From Cellulosimicrobium sp. CUA-896 (GTDB taxonomy: Bacteria; Actinomycetota; Actinomycetes; Actinomycetales; Cellulomonadaceae): a DNA stretch of 64,000 nucleotides. The notes beneath the pieces are model-generated. The model was not told the origin of the DNA, did not search any database, and worked only from the letters and a program-made list of their open reading frames with translations. Of this stretch, positions 1-10,966 are shown in pieces (positions within the stretch are counted from its first letter, which is position 1; every line of letters begins with the position of its first letter). The stretch spans positions 46,842 to 110,841 of the forward strand of contig NZ_MKKH01000079.1 in assembly GCF_001942335.1 (NCBI RefSeq). The letters run 5' to 3'. Made by a program: the position numbers and the translations under genes.

Positions 1-1209
1 CGGCGCGCTGCCGACCGCCGCGGCGTAGTCGAAGGAGCGGACGACGCCCGCGACGTCGCGCAGCGCGAGGTCGGGACGCGTGCGCTCGGCCACGGGACGC
101 AGCGGCTCGCCCTCGAAGTCCAGAACCTTCCAGCCGAACCGGCGCGCGTGCAGCACCTGCCGAGGTGCAGGTCGCCGTGCACGGTCTGCAGCCGCGGCAG
201 GGCGTCGGGGACGTGCGCGACCCCGGCCAGCCGCTCGGCCGTCCGGTCCCAGAACGCCGCGATCTCGTCGGCGCGCCGGGCGAGCGCGTGCGACGACGCG
301 ACCGCCTCGTCGGACCGGCGGCGCAGGTCGTCGACGAGCCACCGGGCGTCCACGGGCTGCCCGACGCCGAACGCCTCCCGCAGCGCGGCGTGCAGGTCGG
401 CGAGCACGCGTCCGAGGTCGGCCGCGAGCTCGGCGAAGGAGGCCCCCTGGCCGGCGTACGAGCACGCGAGGTCGAACCCGTCGCGAGCGCCCTGGACGAA
501 CTCGCCGAGGATCGCGAGGTGGGCGGACCGGGTGGGCGGGGCGGGGCCGGGGTCGTCGGCGGCGTCCCACGTGACCTCGAGCCACGCGAGCGGACGGGGC
601 ACGCCGGTCCAGCTGCCGGGCGAGGGCGTGCGGGATCGTCACGTCGGGGTTGGGGCCGACGGCGATGGCGCGCAGGACCTTGAGCATCGTCCCGCCCGCG
701 GTCGCGGGCAGCAGGACCGAGCTGTTCGACTGCTCGACGGACAGCGCGCGCCCGTCCGTGAGGTCGACGCGCGGGCCGGCGGGGTCGCCGTCGTCCGTCG
801 GGTCCGGCAGGTCCCACGTCGCGGCGGCGAGGAGCGCGGCCCAGCAGGCCGGGTGCGCGGCGCCGTCGTGCACGGCCCACGTGGCACCGTCCTCGACGAG
901 CTCACCGATCGGGGCCGGCCCGGGCGTCGTCGCGCGGGCCGTGCCGGCGGGGACGAGCACGAGCGGGACCTGGACGACGAGGTCGACGCCCTCGCCCACG
1001 AGACGCACGAGGTGCAGGTCGACCCGCGTCCCCGCCGGGACGTCACCGGTCCCGGGCGGCGGGGGCGACGGGACGTCGAGCGCGAAGGACATCCACGGCT
1101 CGTGCCGCACGGCGACGCCCTTGACCGGGTACCAGCGCCGCGCGGGCAGCCAGGCGTCGAGGAGCGCGAGCAGGTCGGGGGAGGGGGTGCTCGTGCGCCG
1201 TGCCGTCAC
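1..1209 (-). CDS. mak: Maltokinase, C-terminus cut by window edge
   Basis: ATP-dependent kinase that makes maltose 1-phosphate for GlgE. The GTG start at 1209 gives [20 protein letters not shown] and then ARRWYPVKG, typical of maltokinase N-termini. [10 protein letters not shown] and [15 protein letters not shown] follow, then the kinase-type HGDLHLG and DFEGEPLRP. It sits 35 bp behind treS in the order glgE-treS-mak, the known actinobacterial GlgE operon; glgB would be expected beyond the left edge. The frame breaks near 612 (about residue 200) and near 160 (after HGDLHLG, where one C would restore Q-V-L-H-A-R). The last part of the protein lies outside the window. Family assignment is firm; the breaks look like sequence errors. 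Confidence 0.88.
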   Translation of the reverse strand, partial: MTARRTSTPSPDLLALLDAWLPARRWYPVKGVAVRHEPWMSFALDVPSPPPPGTGDVPAGTRVDLHLVRLVGEGVDLVVQVPLVLVPAGTARATTPGPAPIGELVEDGATWAVHDGAAHPACWAALLAAATWDLPDPTDDGDPAGPRVDLTDGRALSVEQSNSSVLLPATAGGTMLKVLRAIAVGPNPDVTIPHALARQLDRRAPSARVARGHVGRRRRPRPRPAHPVRPPRDPRRVRPGRSRRVRPRVLVRRPGGLLRRARGRPRTRARRPARRAAGGVRRRAARGRPVARRRPAPPVRRGGRVVARARPARRRDRGVLGPDGRAAGRGRARPRRPAAAADRARRPAPRQVLHARRFGWKVLDFEGEPLRPVAERTRPDLALRDVAGVVRSFDYAAAVGSAP

Positions 1210-1244
1210 CTGTCGCTCCCGTCCCGTCGTCCGCCCCGGTGCCG

Positions 1245-3033
1245 TCAGTCGTCCTCCGTCGGGGGCGCGACCACCAGCCAGTAGAAGTCGCGCGAGCCCC
1301 ATGTCATCACGACCTCGCCGTCCTCGCTCACGCGCGGGAAGTGCGCCCCGCCGAAGACGTCGAGCAGGTCGGCGCCGACGTGGTCGGGGAGACGGATCGT
1401 CGCGGACCGCGCGGTGGCCGACAGGTTGGCGGCGCACAGCAGCGTCTCGGTGGGCGTGCGGCGCAGGAACGCGATGATCGACTCGTTGTCGCACTCGAGC
1501 GCGACGAAGTCGCCCGTGCCGAAGCCGGGGTGGCGGCGGCGCACCTTGAGCATGCCGTGCACCCAGTGCAGCAGCGAGGTCGACTGCTCGAGCTGGCCCT
1601 CGACGTTGACGTACCCGTAGTGGTGCACGAGCGACTGGATGAGCGGCAGGTAGAGCTTGCCCGGGTCCGCGGTGGAGAACCCCGCGTTGCGGTCCGGCGT
1701 CCACTGCATCGGGGTGCGGACGGCGTCGCGGTCGGGCAGCCAGATGTTGTCCCCCATGCCGATCTCGTCGCCGTAGTACAGGCACGGGCTGCCCGGCAGG
1801 GACAGCAGGAGCGCGTGCGCGAGCTCGACCTCCTTGCGCGAGTTGTCGAGCAGCGTCGCGAGCCGTCGGCGGATGCCGACGTTGGCGCGCATGCGCGGGT
1901 CCTGCGCGTACCAGCCGTACATCGACGCGCGCTCCTCGGTGGAGACCATCTCGAGCGTGAGCTCGTCGTGGTTGCGCAGGAACGTGCTCCACTGGCCGCC
2001 GCGCGGGATCTCGGGCGTGTCCGCCAGGATCTCGAGCAGCTGGTTCGCGCGCTGGTCGCGGATCGCGTAGTAGATGCGCGGCATGACGGGGAAGTGGAAG
2101 CACATGTGGCACTCCGGCTCCTCCTCCGTGCCGAAGTAGTCCACGACCTCGCGCGGCCACTGGTTCGCCTCGGCGAGCAGGATGCGGCCGGGGAACTCGG
2201 TGTCCACCATCGTGCGCACGCGCCGCAGGAAGTCGTGCGTGCGCGGCAGGTTCTCGCAGTTCGTGCCCTCCTCCTCGAACAGGTAGGGCACGGCGTCGAG
2301 CCGGAAGCCGTCCACGCCCATCTGGAGCCAGAACCGCGCGACGTCGAGCATGGCGTCCGCGACGCGCGGGTTCTCGAAGTTGAGGTCCGGCTGGTGGGAG
2401 AAGAACCGGTGCCAGAAGAACTGGCGCCGCACGGGGTCGAAGGTCCAGTTCGACGTCTCGGTGTCGACGAAGATGATGCGCGCGTCCGGGTAGCGCGAGT
2501 CGTCGTCGCTCCACACGTAGAAGTCGCCGTACGGCCCTCCGGGTCGGCGCGGGACGCCTGGAACCAGGGGTGCTGGTCGCTCGTGTGGTTCATGACGAGG
2601 TCGATGACGACGCGGATCCCGCGCGCGTGCGCCTCGCTGACGAGCTCGGCGAAGTCGGACGTCGACCCGTACTGCGGGGCGATCGCGGTGTAGTCCGAGA
2701 CGTCGTAGCCGCCGTCGCGCAGCGGCGAGGGGTAGAACGGCGGCAGCCACAGCGCGTCGATCCCGAGCCACTGGAGGTAGTCCAGGCGGTCGATGAGCCG
2801 CGCAGGTCGCCCGTCCCCGTGCCGTCGGAGTCCGAGAACGCCCGGACGATGACCTCGTAGAACACCGCCGTGCGGTACCACTCCGGGTCGTCGGACAGGC
2901 CGGGGCGCGCGTCGACGGGCGGGACCGGCTGGCGGCGCGGGGGCAGCGCCGCGATCGGCACGGGTGCCGTCACGGGCGGCACGGGGGCGGGGCCGGCGGA
3001 CACGCCGCGCGGTGCGGTCGGCGGCGTCGTCAT
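1245..3033 (-). CDS. treS: Trehalose synthase (maltose glucosylmutase)
   Basis: GH13 enzyme that interconverts trehalose and maltose, feeding maltose to the kinase downstream. The ATG at 3033 overlaps the glgE stop (ATGA), so the two are translationally coupled. The N-terminus has [20 protein letters not shown], followed by [20 protein letters not shown]. The catalytic Asp lies in [10 protein letters not shown], the Glu in LLAEANQWP and the transition-state Asp in [12 protein letters not shown]. After repair the length is about 596 residues, normal for TreS. The frame breaks near 2800 (DLRG to LIDRL, one C missing in GGCC) and near 2536 (ADPEG to PYGDFYVW, one base missing in GGGCCC). No separate maltokinase domain is fused; the kinase is the next gene. 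Confidence 0.93.
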
Positions 3034-5091
3034 GCGGGCCTCACGTGCACGACGTGCGCCACCTGGCGCCACGGCTCGAGACGCACGTACACGTCCTGAC
3101 CCCAGCCGTAGCTCTCGCCCGACAGCTCGTCGTGCGCGACGAACGACGGCGACCACGGGTCGTGGCCCGGCGGGGGCTCGGGCAGGCCGAGCGCGGCGAG
3201 GTCGAGGTGCACGGTGGACTCCTGCGGCGATTGGGGGTCGAGGTTGACGACGACGACGACGGTGTCCGCCTCCCCCGTGGGGGAGTGCTCGGCGGGCAGG
3301 TGCCGGGAGAACGCGAGGACCTGGTCGTTCGTCGTGGGGTGGACCGTGAGGTCGCGCAGCTGGCGGAGCGCGGGGTGGTCGCGGCGGACCTCGTTGAGGC
3401 GCGTGAGCAGCGTCGCGATGCCGATGTCGTCGGCGGCCGCCCAGTCGCGCGGCTTGTACTCGTACTTCTCGTTGTCGATCTGCTCCTCGACGCCCGGCCG
3501 GGGCACGTTCTCGACGAGCTCGTACCCGGAGTACACGCCCCACGTCGGCGAGCCGAGGGCGGCGAGCACCGCGCGCACCGCGAACCCGGCGACGCCGCCG
3601 TGCTGGAGGTAGGGCGGGAGGATGTCGTGCGTGGTCGGCCAGAACGACGGGCGCATGTAGCTCCCCGCCGGTCCCGAGACCTCCTCGAGGTACTCCGCGA
3701 GCTCCTCGCGCGTGTTGCGCCACGTGAAGTACGTGTACGACTGGTGGAACCCGATGCGCGCGAGCGTGTGCATCATCGCGGGCTTGGTGAATGCCTCCGA
3801 CAGGAAGATCACCTCGGGGTTCGTGCGGCGGACCTCCGCGAGCAGCCACTCCCAGAAGTCGAGCGGCTTGGTGTGCGGGTTGTCGACGCGGAACGCGGTG
3901 ACGCCCCGCTCGATCCACACGCGCACCACGCGCAGCACCTCGGCGTAGATGCCCGCGGGGTCGTTGTCGAAGTTCAGCGGGTAGATGTCCTGGTACTTCT
4001 TGGGCGGGTTCTCCGCATAGGCGATGGAGCCGTCGACGCGCGTCGTGAACCACTCCGGGTGCTCGCGGACCCAGGGGTGGTCGGGCGAGCACTGCAGCGC
4101 CAGGTCGATCGCCACCTCGAGCCCGTTGCGCCGGGCCTCCTTGACGAACGCCCGGAAGGTGCGCTCGCTGCCGAGCTCCGGGTGGATCGCGTCGTGGCCG
4201 CCGTCCGCCGACCCGATCGCGTACGGGCTGCCCGGGTCGCCCGGCACGGCGGTGAGGGAGTTGTTGCGGCCCTTGCGGTGCGTGGCGCCGATCGGGTGCA
4301 CCGGCGTGAGGTAGACGACGTCGAAGCCCATCGCCGCGATCGCCGGCAGCCGGCGGGCCGCGGCGGTGAACGTGCCCGAGCGCCACCGCCCGTCCTTGAG
4401 CCGGCGCGCCCCCTCGGAGCGCGGGAACATCTCGTACCACGCGCCGCGAGCGCGAGCGGGCGGTCCACGCGCAGCGGGTACGTGGCCGACGCGGTGACGT
4501 GGTCGCGCAGGGGTGCGCGCCCGAGGGCCTCGCGCACCTCGAGCGACGTCGCCGCGGCGAGACGCGCGGCCGCGGGCCGCGTGGCGTCCGCGAGCGCCGC
4601 CTCCGCGTCGGCGAGCGCGCGGGCGTCGGCGGGTTCGCGCGCGACGTCGTCGGCCAGGACGCGCTCGAACAGCCGCACCCCCTCGGCCAGCATGAGGTCG
4701 ACGTCGACGCCCGCCTCGATCTTCACCGTCGCGTCGTGCGCCCACGTGCCGTACGGGTCGCTCCAGCCTCGACGCGCAGCGACCAGTCACCCGTGGCGTC
4801 GGGGTGGAGGGTCGCGCGGAACCGGTCGAGGCCGGGTGCGACGTCGACCATCCGCGCCGTGCGCTCGGACCCGTCGGGCGCGACGAGGACGGCGGTCGCG
4901 GCGACGGCGTCGTGGCCCTCGCGGAACACGGTGGCCTCCACGGGCACCATCTCGCCGACGACGGCCTTCGCCGGCCAGCGGCCGCCCTCGACGACGGGCG
5001 ACACCTCGAGGACGGGGATGCGGCCGATGGGGGCGGCAGGGGTGGGCGACGGGGGACGGAGGGGGGCGCTGGCCGGTGGGGTCGACGTCAC
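3030..5091 (-). CDS. glgE: Alpha-1,4-glucan:maltose-1-phosphate maltosyltransferase
   Basis: GH13_3 enzyme that extends alpha-1,4-glucans with maltose 1-phosphate. The N-terminal domain contains [20 protein letters not shown]; the catalytic barrel begins at [14 protein letters not shown]. The nucleophile Asp is in [14 protein letters not shown], the Glu in [11 protein letters not shown], and [15 protein letters not shown] is characteristic. About 687 residues after repair. I chose the GTG at 5091 because a TACGTT -10 hexamer ends 6 nt upstream, giving a leaderless start. First gene of glgE-treS-mak. Breaks occur near 4767 (RVEA to [12 protein letters not shown], one C missing in AGGCCT) and near 4445 (just before AWYEMF). 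Confidence 0.93.
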
Positions 5092-5097
5092 ACGGAC

Positions 5098-5244
5098 AAC
5101 GTATCGAGCCTGCGGGGGGCAGGCACCTGGGGAGAGGTCGTCGGGCCTGCCGGACCGGCGACGCGGGCGCGTGGCGGACGTCCGCGTGCGCGCGACGCCA
5201 CGACGGCGACGCGGGGTGTGCGGTCCCGTCCGGCTGCGTACGCT
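5098..5244. promoter_or_regulatory. Divergent leaderless promoter region glgE/glgP
   Basis: On the minus strand TACGTT (5103-5098) ends 6 nt before the glgE GTG. On the plus strand TACGCT (5239-5244) ends 7 nt before the glgP GTG at 5252. No Shine-Dalgarno sequence fits either start. The geometry matches actinobacterial leaderless promoters (TANNNT about 7 nt before the start codon). No good -35 box was recognised for either. Confidence 0.55.
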
Positions 5245-5251
5245 CGTCCCC

Positions 5252-7854
5252 GTGAGAGCGATCCGACGGTTCACCGTCCGCACCCTGCTGCCCGCCCCGC
5301 TGCGCGACCTCGACGAGCTGGCGCACAACCTGCGCTGGTCGTGGCACGCGCCGACGCGCGACCTGTTCGTGGGCATCGACCCGGAGCTGTGGGAGCAGGT
5401 GCACGGCGACCCGGTCGCGCTCCTCGGCGCGCTCGGGCCGGACCGGCTCGCCGCGCTGGCGGGCGACGCCGCGTTCGTCGAGCGCGTGCGCGCCGCGGCG
5501 GACGACCTGCGCCACTACCTGCAGGACGACCTGTGGTACCAGCAGCGCGCCGCGGCGGGCGACGGCTCGCTGCCGACGGCGATCGCGTACTTCTCCCCGG
5601 AGTTCGGGATCACCTCCGTGCTGCCGCAGTACTCCGGCGGCCTGGGGATCCTCGCGGGCGACCACCTCAAGAGCGCGAGCGACCTCGGCGTGCCGATCGT
5701 CGCGTCGGCCTCCTGTACGGCGCGGGCTACTTCCGCCAGTCCCTCACGCGCGACGGCTGGCAGGTCGAGACCTACCCGCTCCTCGACCCGGACGGTCTCC
5801 CGCTGACGCTGCTGCGCGAGGACGACGGCACGCCCGCGCGCGTCTCGCTCGGCCTGCCCGGCGGGCGCGCGCTGCACGCGCACGTGTGGGTCGCGGCGGT
5901 CGGCCGCGTGCCGCTGCTGCTGCTCGACTCGAACGTGCCCGGCAACGACGAGGCCGCGCGCAAGGTCACGGACCGCCTCTACGGCGGTGGCGGCGAGCAC
6001 CGGCTGCAGCAGGAGCTGCTCCTCGGCGTGGGCGGCGTGCGCGCGCTGCGCCTGTGGTCGCGGCTCACCGGCGCACCGGAGCCGGAGGTCTACCACACGA
6101 ACGAGGGGCACGCGGGCTTCCTCGGCGTGGAGCGCATCCGCGAGCTCGTGGACGGCGGGCTGACCTTCGACGAGGCGCTCGAGGCGGTTCGGGCCGCGAC
6201 CGTGTTCACGACGCACACGCCCGTCCCGGCCGGGATCGACCGGTTCGCGCGCGAGCTCGTGGCCCAGTACTTCGGCGGAGACATGACGGTCGAGGGGCTG
6301 CCGGTCGACCGCGTCCTCGACCTCGGCGCCGAGGACTACGACGGCGGCGACCCCACCGTGTTCAACATGGCGGTCATGGGGCTGCGGCTCGGCGGCCGCG
6401 CCAACGGCGTCTCGCTGCTGCACGGCCAGGTGTCGCGCGGCATGTTCGAGGGCCTGTGGCCGGGCTTCGACGCCCGCGAGGTGCCGATCACGTCCGTCAC
6501 GAACGGCGTCCACTCGCCGACGTGGGTCGACCCGGCGCTCGCGGCCGTCCAGGCCGAGCGGCTCGGGCTCGACGAGCTGACCGCCGACACCGCGTCGTCG
6601 GGCTGGCTGCGCACGTCCGGCTCCGGCGACGGGCCCGCCGTGGCCGACGACGAGCTGTGGGCCCTGCGCCGAGAGATGCGCGGCCGGCTCGTCGAGGAGG
6701 CGCGGCGCCGCCTGCGCCGGTCCTGGCGCGAGCGCGGGGCGAGCCCCGCCGAGCTCGGCTGGATCGACGACGTGCTCTCGCCCGACGTGCTGACCATCGG
6801 GTTCGCGCGCCGCGTGCCCACGTACAAGCGGCTCACGCTCATGCTGCGCGACCCCGCGCGGCTCAAGGCGCTGCTGCTGCACCCGGAGCGTCCCGTCCAG
6901 CTGGTCGTCGCGGGCAAGTCGCACCCGGCGGACGACCAGGGCAAGCGGCTCATCCAGCAGCTCGTGCGGTTCACCGACGACCCCGAGGTGCGCCACCGCA
7001 TTGTCTTCCTGCCGAACTACGACATCGGCATGGCGCAGTCGCTCTACCCGGGCTGCGACGTGTGGCTCAACAACCCCCTGCGCCCGCTCGAGGCGTCCGG
7101 GACGTCCGGCATGAAGTCGGCGCTCAACGGCGGGCTGAACCTTTCGATCCTCGACGGGTGGTGGGACGAGTGGTTCGACGGCGAGAACGGCTGGGCGATC
7201 CCGACCGCCGACGGCGTCGACGACCCGGACCGGCGCGACGACCTCGAGGCCGCCGCCCTCTACGACCTCGTCGAGCACCAGGTCGCGCCGCGCTTCTACC
7301 ACCGCACCGACGACGGCGTCCCCGGCCGGTGGCTCGAGATGGTCCGCCACACGCTCGCGACGCTCGGGCCCAAGGTGCAGGCGACGCGCATGGTGGCCGA
7401 GTACGTCACGCGGCTCTACGCTCCCGCGGCCGCCGCCGGGCGTGCGCTCGCCGCCGACGCGCTCGCCCCCGCGCGCGAGCTCGCGCACTGGAAGCGGTCG
7501 GTGCGCGACGGCTGGTCGCGCGTGCGCGTCGACCACGTCGACTCCAGCGGCGTCAGCGAGGTGCCGCAGGTCGGCGACCGGCTCACCGTGCGCGCGTACG
7601 TCTCGCTCGGCGACCTCCGTCCGGACGACGTCGAGGTGCAGGTCGTGCACGGGCGCGTCACCGAGGCCGACGTCATCGAGGAGTTCACGGCGCAGCCGAT
7701 CGCCCTCGCCGAGACGTACGAGGCCGGGCGGCACGCGTTCGCCGGCGAGGTCGTGCTCGAGGCGTCGGGCCCGTTCGGCTACACCGTGCGCGTCGTGCCG
7801 AAGCACGACGGGCTCCCGAGCGCGGCGGAGCTCGGCCTGGTGGCCAACGCCTGA
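5252..7854 (+). CDS. glgP: Alpha-glucan phosphorylase (GT35)
   Basis: PLP-dependent phosphorolysis of glycogen or maltodextrin to glucose 1-phosphate. The short-form type is shown by [33 protein letters not shown] and the C-terminal [15 protein letters not shown], whose Lys would carry [14 protein letters not shown] and [10 protein letters not shown] are also present. About 867 residues, normal for this actinobacterial class. One frame break near 5706: the N-terminal frame ends at DLGVPIV and the next begins at [12 protein letters not shown]; one G restores a G-L-L-Y reading. Divergent from glgE, so synthesis and breakdown of alpha-glucan are encoded side by side. Confidence 0.93.
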
Positions 7855-7872
7855 CGTCCTCCGGCACCCACC

Positions 7873-7951
7873 TGCCGCGAGGTAGAACCCGCGGTCGCGA
7901 GATAGAACATCACGGCTTCTATCTCGCGACCGCGGGTTCTACCTCACGACG
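7873..7951. repeat. Upstream 20-bp-phased inverted repeat array
   Basis: Four 15-nt units related to TTCTAYSTCGCGACC. Minus-strand units lie at 7873-7887 and 7893-7907; plus-strand units lie at 7917-7931 and 7937-7951. Units on each arm are separated by exactly 5 nt, a 20-bp period, and the arms by 9 nt (7908-7916). The arms 7879-7907 and 7917-7945 are perfect 29-nt inverted repeats. The array lies between glgP and the DUF559 gene. The same layout recurs after that gene at 9063-9161. It could fold as a hairpin or bind a protein on one DNA face. Confidence 0.9.
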
Positions 7952-8059
7952 CCGCGGTTGTCCTGGATCGGGGTCGGTGGCTCTCGGCCGCGTCGCGACT
8001 GTCCACAGGCTCTTGCGGGATCGTGGCCGAGGCACCGGTGCTCCGCCAGGCTGGGCCGT

Positions 8060-9075
8060 GTGAGCACCGACGAACGAACCGTCCGGACGAGTGACCAGCG
8101 ATCCCGTCGCTCGCGTGAGCGCACCGACCGCACGTCGGACCTGTCGTGGCTGCCGTCGGTGACCCGGTCCTCCCCGGAGCGACGCGCGGAGATCGCCGCC
8201 GCCGTGCGCAGCGGCGCGTTGGTCCGGGCCCGGCAGGGGGTCTACGTACGCCCACCGGACCAGTTCTCCTCCCCGGCCGGCGCCGCCGCGAAGCCGTGGT
8301 GACGAACGCCGTCGCGCTCGCGGCACGGCTCACCACGGAGTACTGGTTCAGCCACTCGACCGCTGCCGTCCTGCACGGGCTCTGGACGTGGCGGCTCGCC
8401 GACGAGGTGCACGTCACCCAGCTCGGCAACCCGTCCGTGCGCCGCCGGACCGATCACGGGGTCAGGCGGCACTGGACGGCGCTGGTGGACGAGGACCGCG
8501 ACGTGGTCGGCGGTCTGCCGGTCACGTCGCTCGAGCGGACGATCGTCGACTGCGCCCGCTCCCTGCCGCCCGTGGCCGGGCTCGTCGTCGCGGACTCCGG
8601 TCTGCGTGCCGGTGCGGACCGCGACCGGATCGCCGTCGTCCTCGAGGCCGCGGCGGGTGGCCGCGGTGTCCGACGGGCGCGTCAGGTTCTCACCGAGGCC
8701 GACGGTCGCTCGGAGTCCCCGGGGGAGAGCGTGGTGCGATGGGTCGTCGTCGACGCGGGCCTGCCCCGCCCGGAACCGAACGTCACCGTGCCGACCTGGC
8801 GGGGCGCGTACCGGCTCGACCTCGCATGGACGGCCCACCGCGTCGCGGTCGAGTTCGACGGCGCGATCAAGTACTCGGGCGGGGAGTACGGCGACCCGCA
8901 GCGCCGGCTCCTCGCCGAGAAGGCCCGTCACGACGCGCTGGTGGAGGCCGGATGGCTCGTCCTGCGCGTGACGTGGGACGACCTCACCGATCCCGACGTC
9001 GTCGCGCGCCGGGTCCGGTCAGCGCTCGCGCGGCGGTCCCGCGACGCGGAACTCGTCCGGACGTCCACGAGGTAG
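8060..9075 (+). CDS. Winged-helix (AbiEi-like) plus DUF559/Vsr-like protein
   Basis: Predicted DNA-binding protein with a nuclease-like C-terminus; function unknown. The N-terminus (RRAEIAAAVRSGALVRARQG and VYV) resembles the AbiEi-type wHTH antitoxin domain. A middle segment has HSTAAVLHGLW and SLERTIVDCARS. The C-terminal 110 residues carry YRLDLAW and VAVEFDG with Asp and Glu spaced as in Vsr-like/DUF559 folds, then ARHDALVEAGWLVLRVTWDD. About 338 residues. GTG at 8060 chosen from a possible CAGGCT -10 box 7 nt upstream. One frame break near 8283 (PAGAAA to REAVVTNAVAL). Matching repeat arrays flank the gene, and the downstream array overlaps its stop codon. Not a proven toxin-antitoxin gene; no partner ORF is visible. 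Confidence 0.75.
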
Positions 9076-9161
9076 AAGCATGGGTCGCGAGATAGGGCTC
9101 CGCGGGTTCTACGTCGCGACCGGTAGTTCTACGTCGCGACCTGGGGTTCTACGTCGCGACC
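9063..9161. repeat. Downstream 20-bp-phased inverted repeat array
   Basis: Five units of the same 15-nt family. Minus-strand units: 9063-9077 and 9083-9097. Plus-strand units: 9107-9121, 9127-9141 and 9147-9161, the last three identical (TTCTACGTCGCGACC). All spacers within an arm are 5 nt, and the gap between arms is 9 nt (9098-9106), exactly as in the upstream array. The first unit overlaps the last codons and TAG stop of the DUF559 gene. It lies between that gene and the convergent FAD dehydrogenase, so termination is a possible extra role. Confidence 0.9.
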
Positions 9162-9202
9162 CGGGAGTGAGTGCGCCCCCGGCGAGCGGCTGGGCGAGGA
9201 GC

Positions 9203-10957
9203 TCAGGCGAGCTCGGCCGCCAGCGCGCGGCCGGCGACGCGGCCGGAGAAGAGGCACCCGCCGAGGAACGTGCCCTCGAGCGCGCGGTGGCCGTGCACGC
9301 CGCCGCCGCCGAACCCGGCCGCCTCGCCGGCGGCCCACAGGCCGGGCAGGACGGCGCCGTCGGCGCGCAGCACGCGCCCGGACGTGTCGGTCCACAGGCC
9401 GCCGAGCGTCTTGCGCGTGAGGACGGACAGCCGGACGGCGAGCAGAGGCCCGTCCTTCGGCGTCGTGAGCGGGCGCGGCGGGGACACGCGGATGAGGCGG
9501 TCGACGCGGTAGCGGCGCGCCATGGCGGTGGCGACCACCTGCGGGTCCTTGCCGAGGCCGGTGCGGACCTGCTCGTCGCGTCGGTGGACGAGGCTCGCGA
9601 GGGCGTCGGGGTCGACGTGGCCGCGCGAACCGGGGGTGGCGTCGACGAGAGCGTTCATGCGGCCGGCGAGCTCCTCCGGGGTGTCGGCCCAGACGAACTC
9701 GGGGGACTGCTCGGCGAACCGCGCGACCGGTCCGACGGCGCCCGGCAGCACGCGTTGGGCCAGCAGGCGCACGTCCTTGCCCGTGAGGTCGGGGTTCTGC
9801 TCCGAGCCGGACAGGGCGAACTCCGTCTCCATGATCGCCTTGTTGAGCACGAACCAGGAGTGGTCGTCGCCGCGCTCGGTGAGGTGCCGCAGGGCCCCGA
9901 GGGCGTCGAAACCGGGGAACAGGGGGGCGGGGAGCCGGTTGCCGTCGGCGTCGAGCCACAGCGAGCTGGGCCCGGGCAGGATGCGGATGCCGTGGTTCGT
10001 CCACACGGGGGAGTGGTTCGCGATGCCCTCGGGGTAGTGCCACATGCGGTCCTCGTGGACGAGCGCGGCGCCGGAGTCGGCCGCGGCAGCGAGCGCCAGG
10101 CCGTCGGTCGAGTCCGGCACGCCGGACAGCATGCGCCCCGGGAGCCGCCCGGCGGACGCGGGCCACCGCGACGCGACGAGCGCGTGGTTCGCGCCGATCC
10201 CGCCGGACGTCACGACGACGGCGCCCGCCGCGATCTCGACCTCGCCGACGACGTCGCGCGAGGACGGCGCGCCGCGCTCGGCGTCCGACGGCGCGAGCAC
10301 CTGCGCGCGCACGCCCGTCACCGCCCCGTCGGTCACGACGAGCGACGTGACGCGGTGCCGGAACCGGAGGTCGAGCAGCCCCGCGGCGCGGGCGTCGAGC
10401 GCGGCGCGCACGAACGGCTCGAGGACGGCGGGGCCGGTGCCCCACGTGACGTGGAAACGCGGCACGGAGTTGCCGTGCGCGCCCACCTGCCCGTCGGACC
10501 CGGGCTGCCCGTTCGTGCCGGCCTGCACCGGGTAGCCGCCGCGCTCGGCCCACTGCACGAGCGGGAACCACCGCACGCCGCGGGCGTGCAGCCAGGGGCG
10601 CATCTCGCCGGCGGCGAAGTCGACGAACGCGCGCGCCCACGCGTAGCCGTGCCGGTCGGGGCCCTCGCCGCGGTCGGCGCCGGGCGCGAACTGGGCGGAG
10701 CCGAGCCAGTCGTCGAACGCCAGCTCGGCGGAGTCGTGCACGCCCATGCGCCGCTGCTCGGGCGAGCCGACGAGGAACAGCCCGCCGAACGACCACCACG
10801 CCTGGCCGCCGAGGCTCGCCGCGGGCTCCTGGTCGAGCAGGACGACGCGGCGCCCCGCCGCGGTGAGCTCGCCGGCGGCGACGAGCCCGGCGAGGCCCGC
10901 ACCGACGACGACGACGTCCACCGGCCCGGCCACCTCGGTGTGATCGGTGTCACTCAT
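9203..10957 (-). CDS. FAD-binding dehydrogenase (KstD/fumarate-reductase-like)
   Basis: Soluble flavoprotein of the FAD_binding_2 family; substrate unknown, 3-ketosteroid dehydrogenase-like relatives exist. The dinucleotide motif VVVGAGLAGLVAAGEL is at residues 16-31, followed by VVLLDQEPAASLGGQAWWS. The C-terminal FAD contact GLWAAGEAAGFGGGGVHG is near residue 550. 584 residues, frame intact. It starts 9 nt after the glgX stop. A TAGTCT hexamer (10969-10964), formed by the glgX stop region, ends 6 nt before the ATG, so it may have its own leaderless promoter as well as read-through from glgX. No metabolic link to glgX is evident. Confidence 0.85.
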   Translation of the reverse strand: MSDTDHTEVAGPVDVVVVGAGLAGLVAAGELTAAGRRVVLLDQEPAASLGGQAWWSFGGLFLVGSPEQRRMGVHDSAELAFDDWLGSAQFAPGADRGEGPDRHGYAWARAFVDFAAGEMRPWLHARGVRWFPLVQWAERGGYPVQAGTNGQPGSDGQVGAHGNSVPRFHVTWGTGPAVLEPFVRAALDARAAGLLDLRFRHRVTSLVVTDGAVTGVRAQVLAPSDAERGAPSSRDVVGEVEIAAGAVVVTSGGIGANHALVASRWPASAGRLPGRMLSGVPDSTDGLALAAAADSGAALVHEDRMWHYPEGIANHSPVWTNHGIRILPGPSSLWLDADGNRLPAPLFPGFDALGALRHLTERGDDHSWFVLNKAIMETEFALSGSEQNPDLTGKDVRLLAQRVLPGAVGPVARFAEQSPEFVWADTPEELAGRMNALVDATPGSRGHVDPDALASLVHRRDEQVRTGLGKDPQVVATAMARRYRVDRLIRVSPPRPLTTPKDGPLLAVRLSVLTRKTLGGLWTDTSGRVLRADGAVLPGLWAAGEAAGFGGGGVHGHRALEGTFLGGCLFSGRVAGRALAAELA

Positions 10958-10966
10958 GGGCGAAGA

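Noticed and set aside
8060..9075. Complete type IV toxin-antitoxin system
   Set aside because: Only an AbiEi-like N-terminal domain is seen; no AbiEii-type nucleotidyltransferase gene lies beside it.
9107..9161. Direct repeats as a CRISPR array
   Set aside because: 15-nt repeats with 5-nt spacers are far too short, and inverted copies are present; no cas genes.
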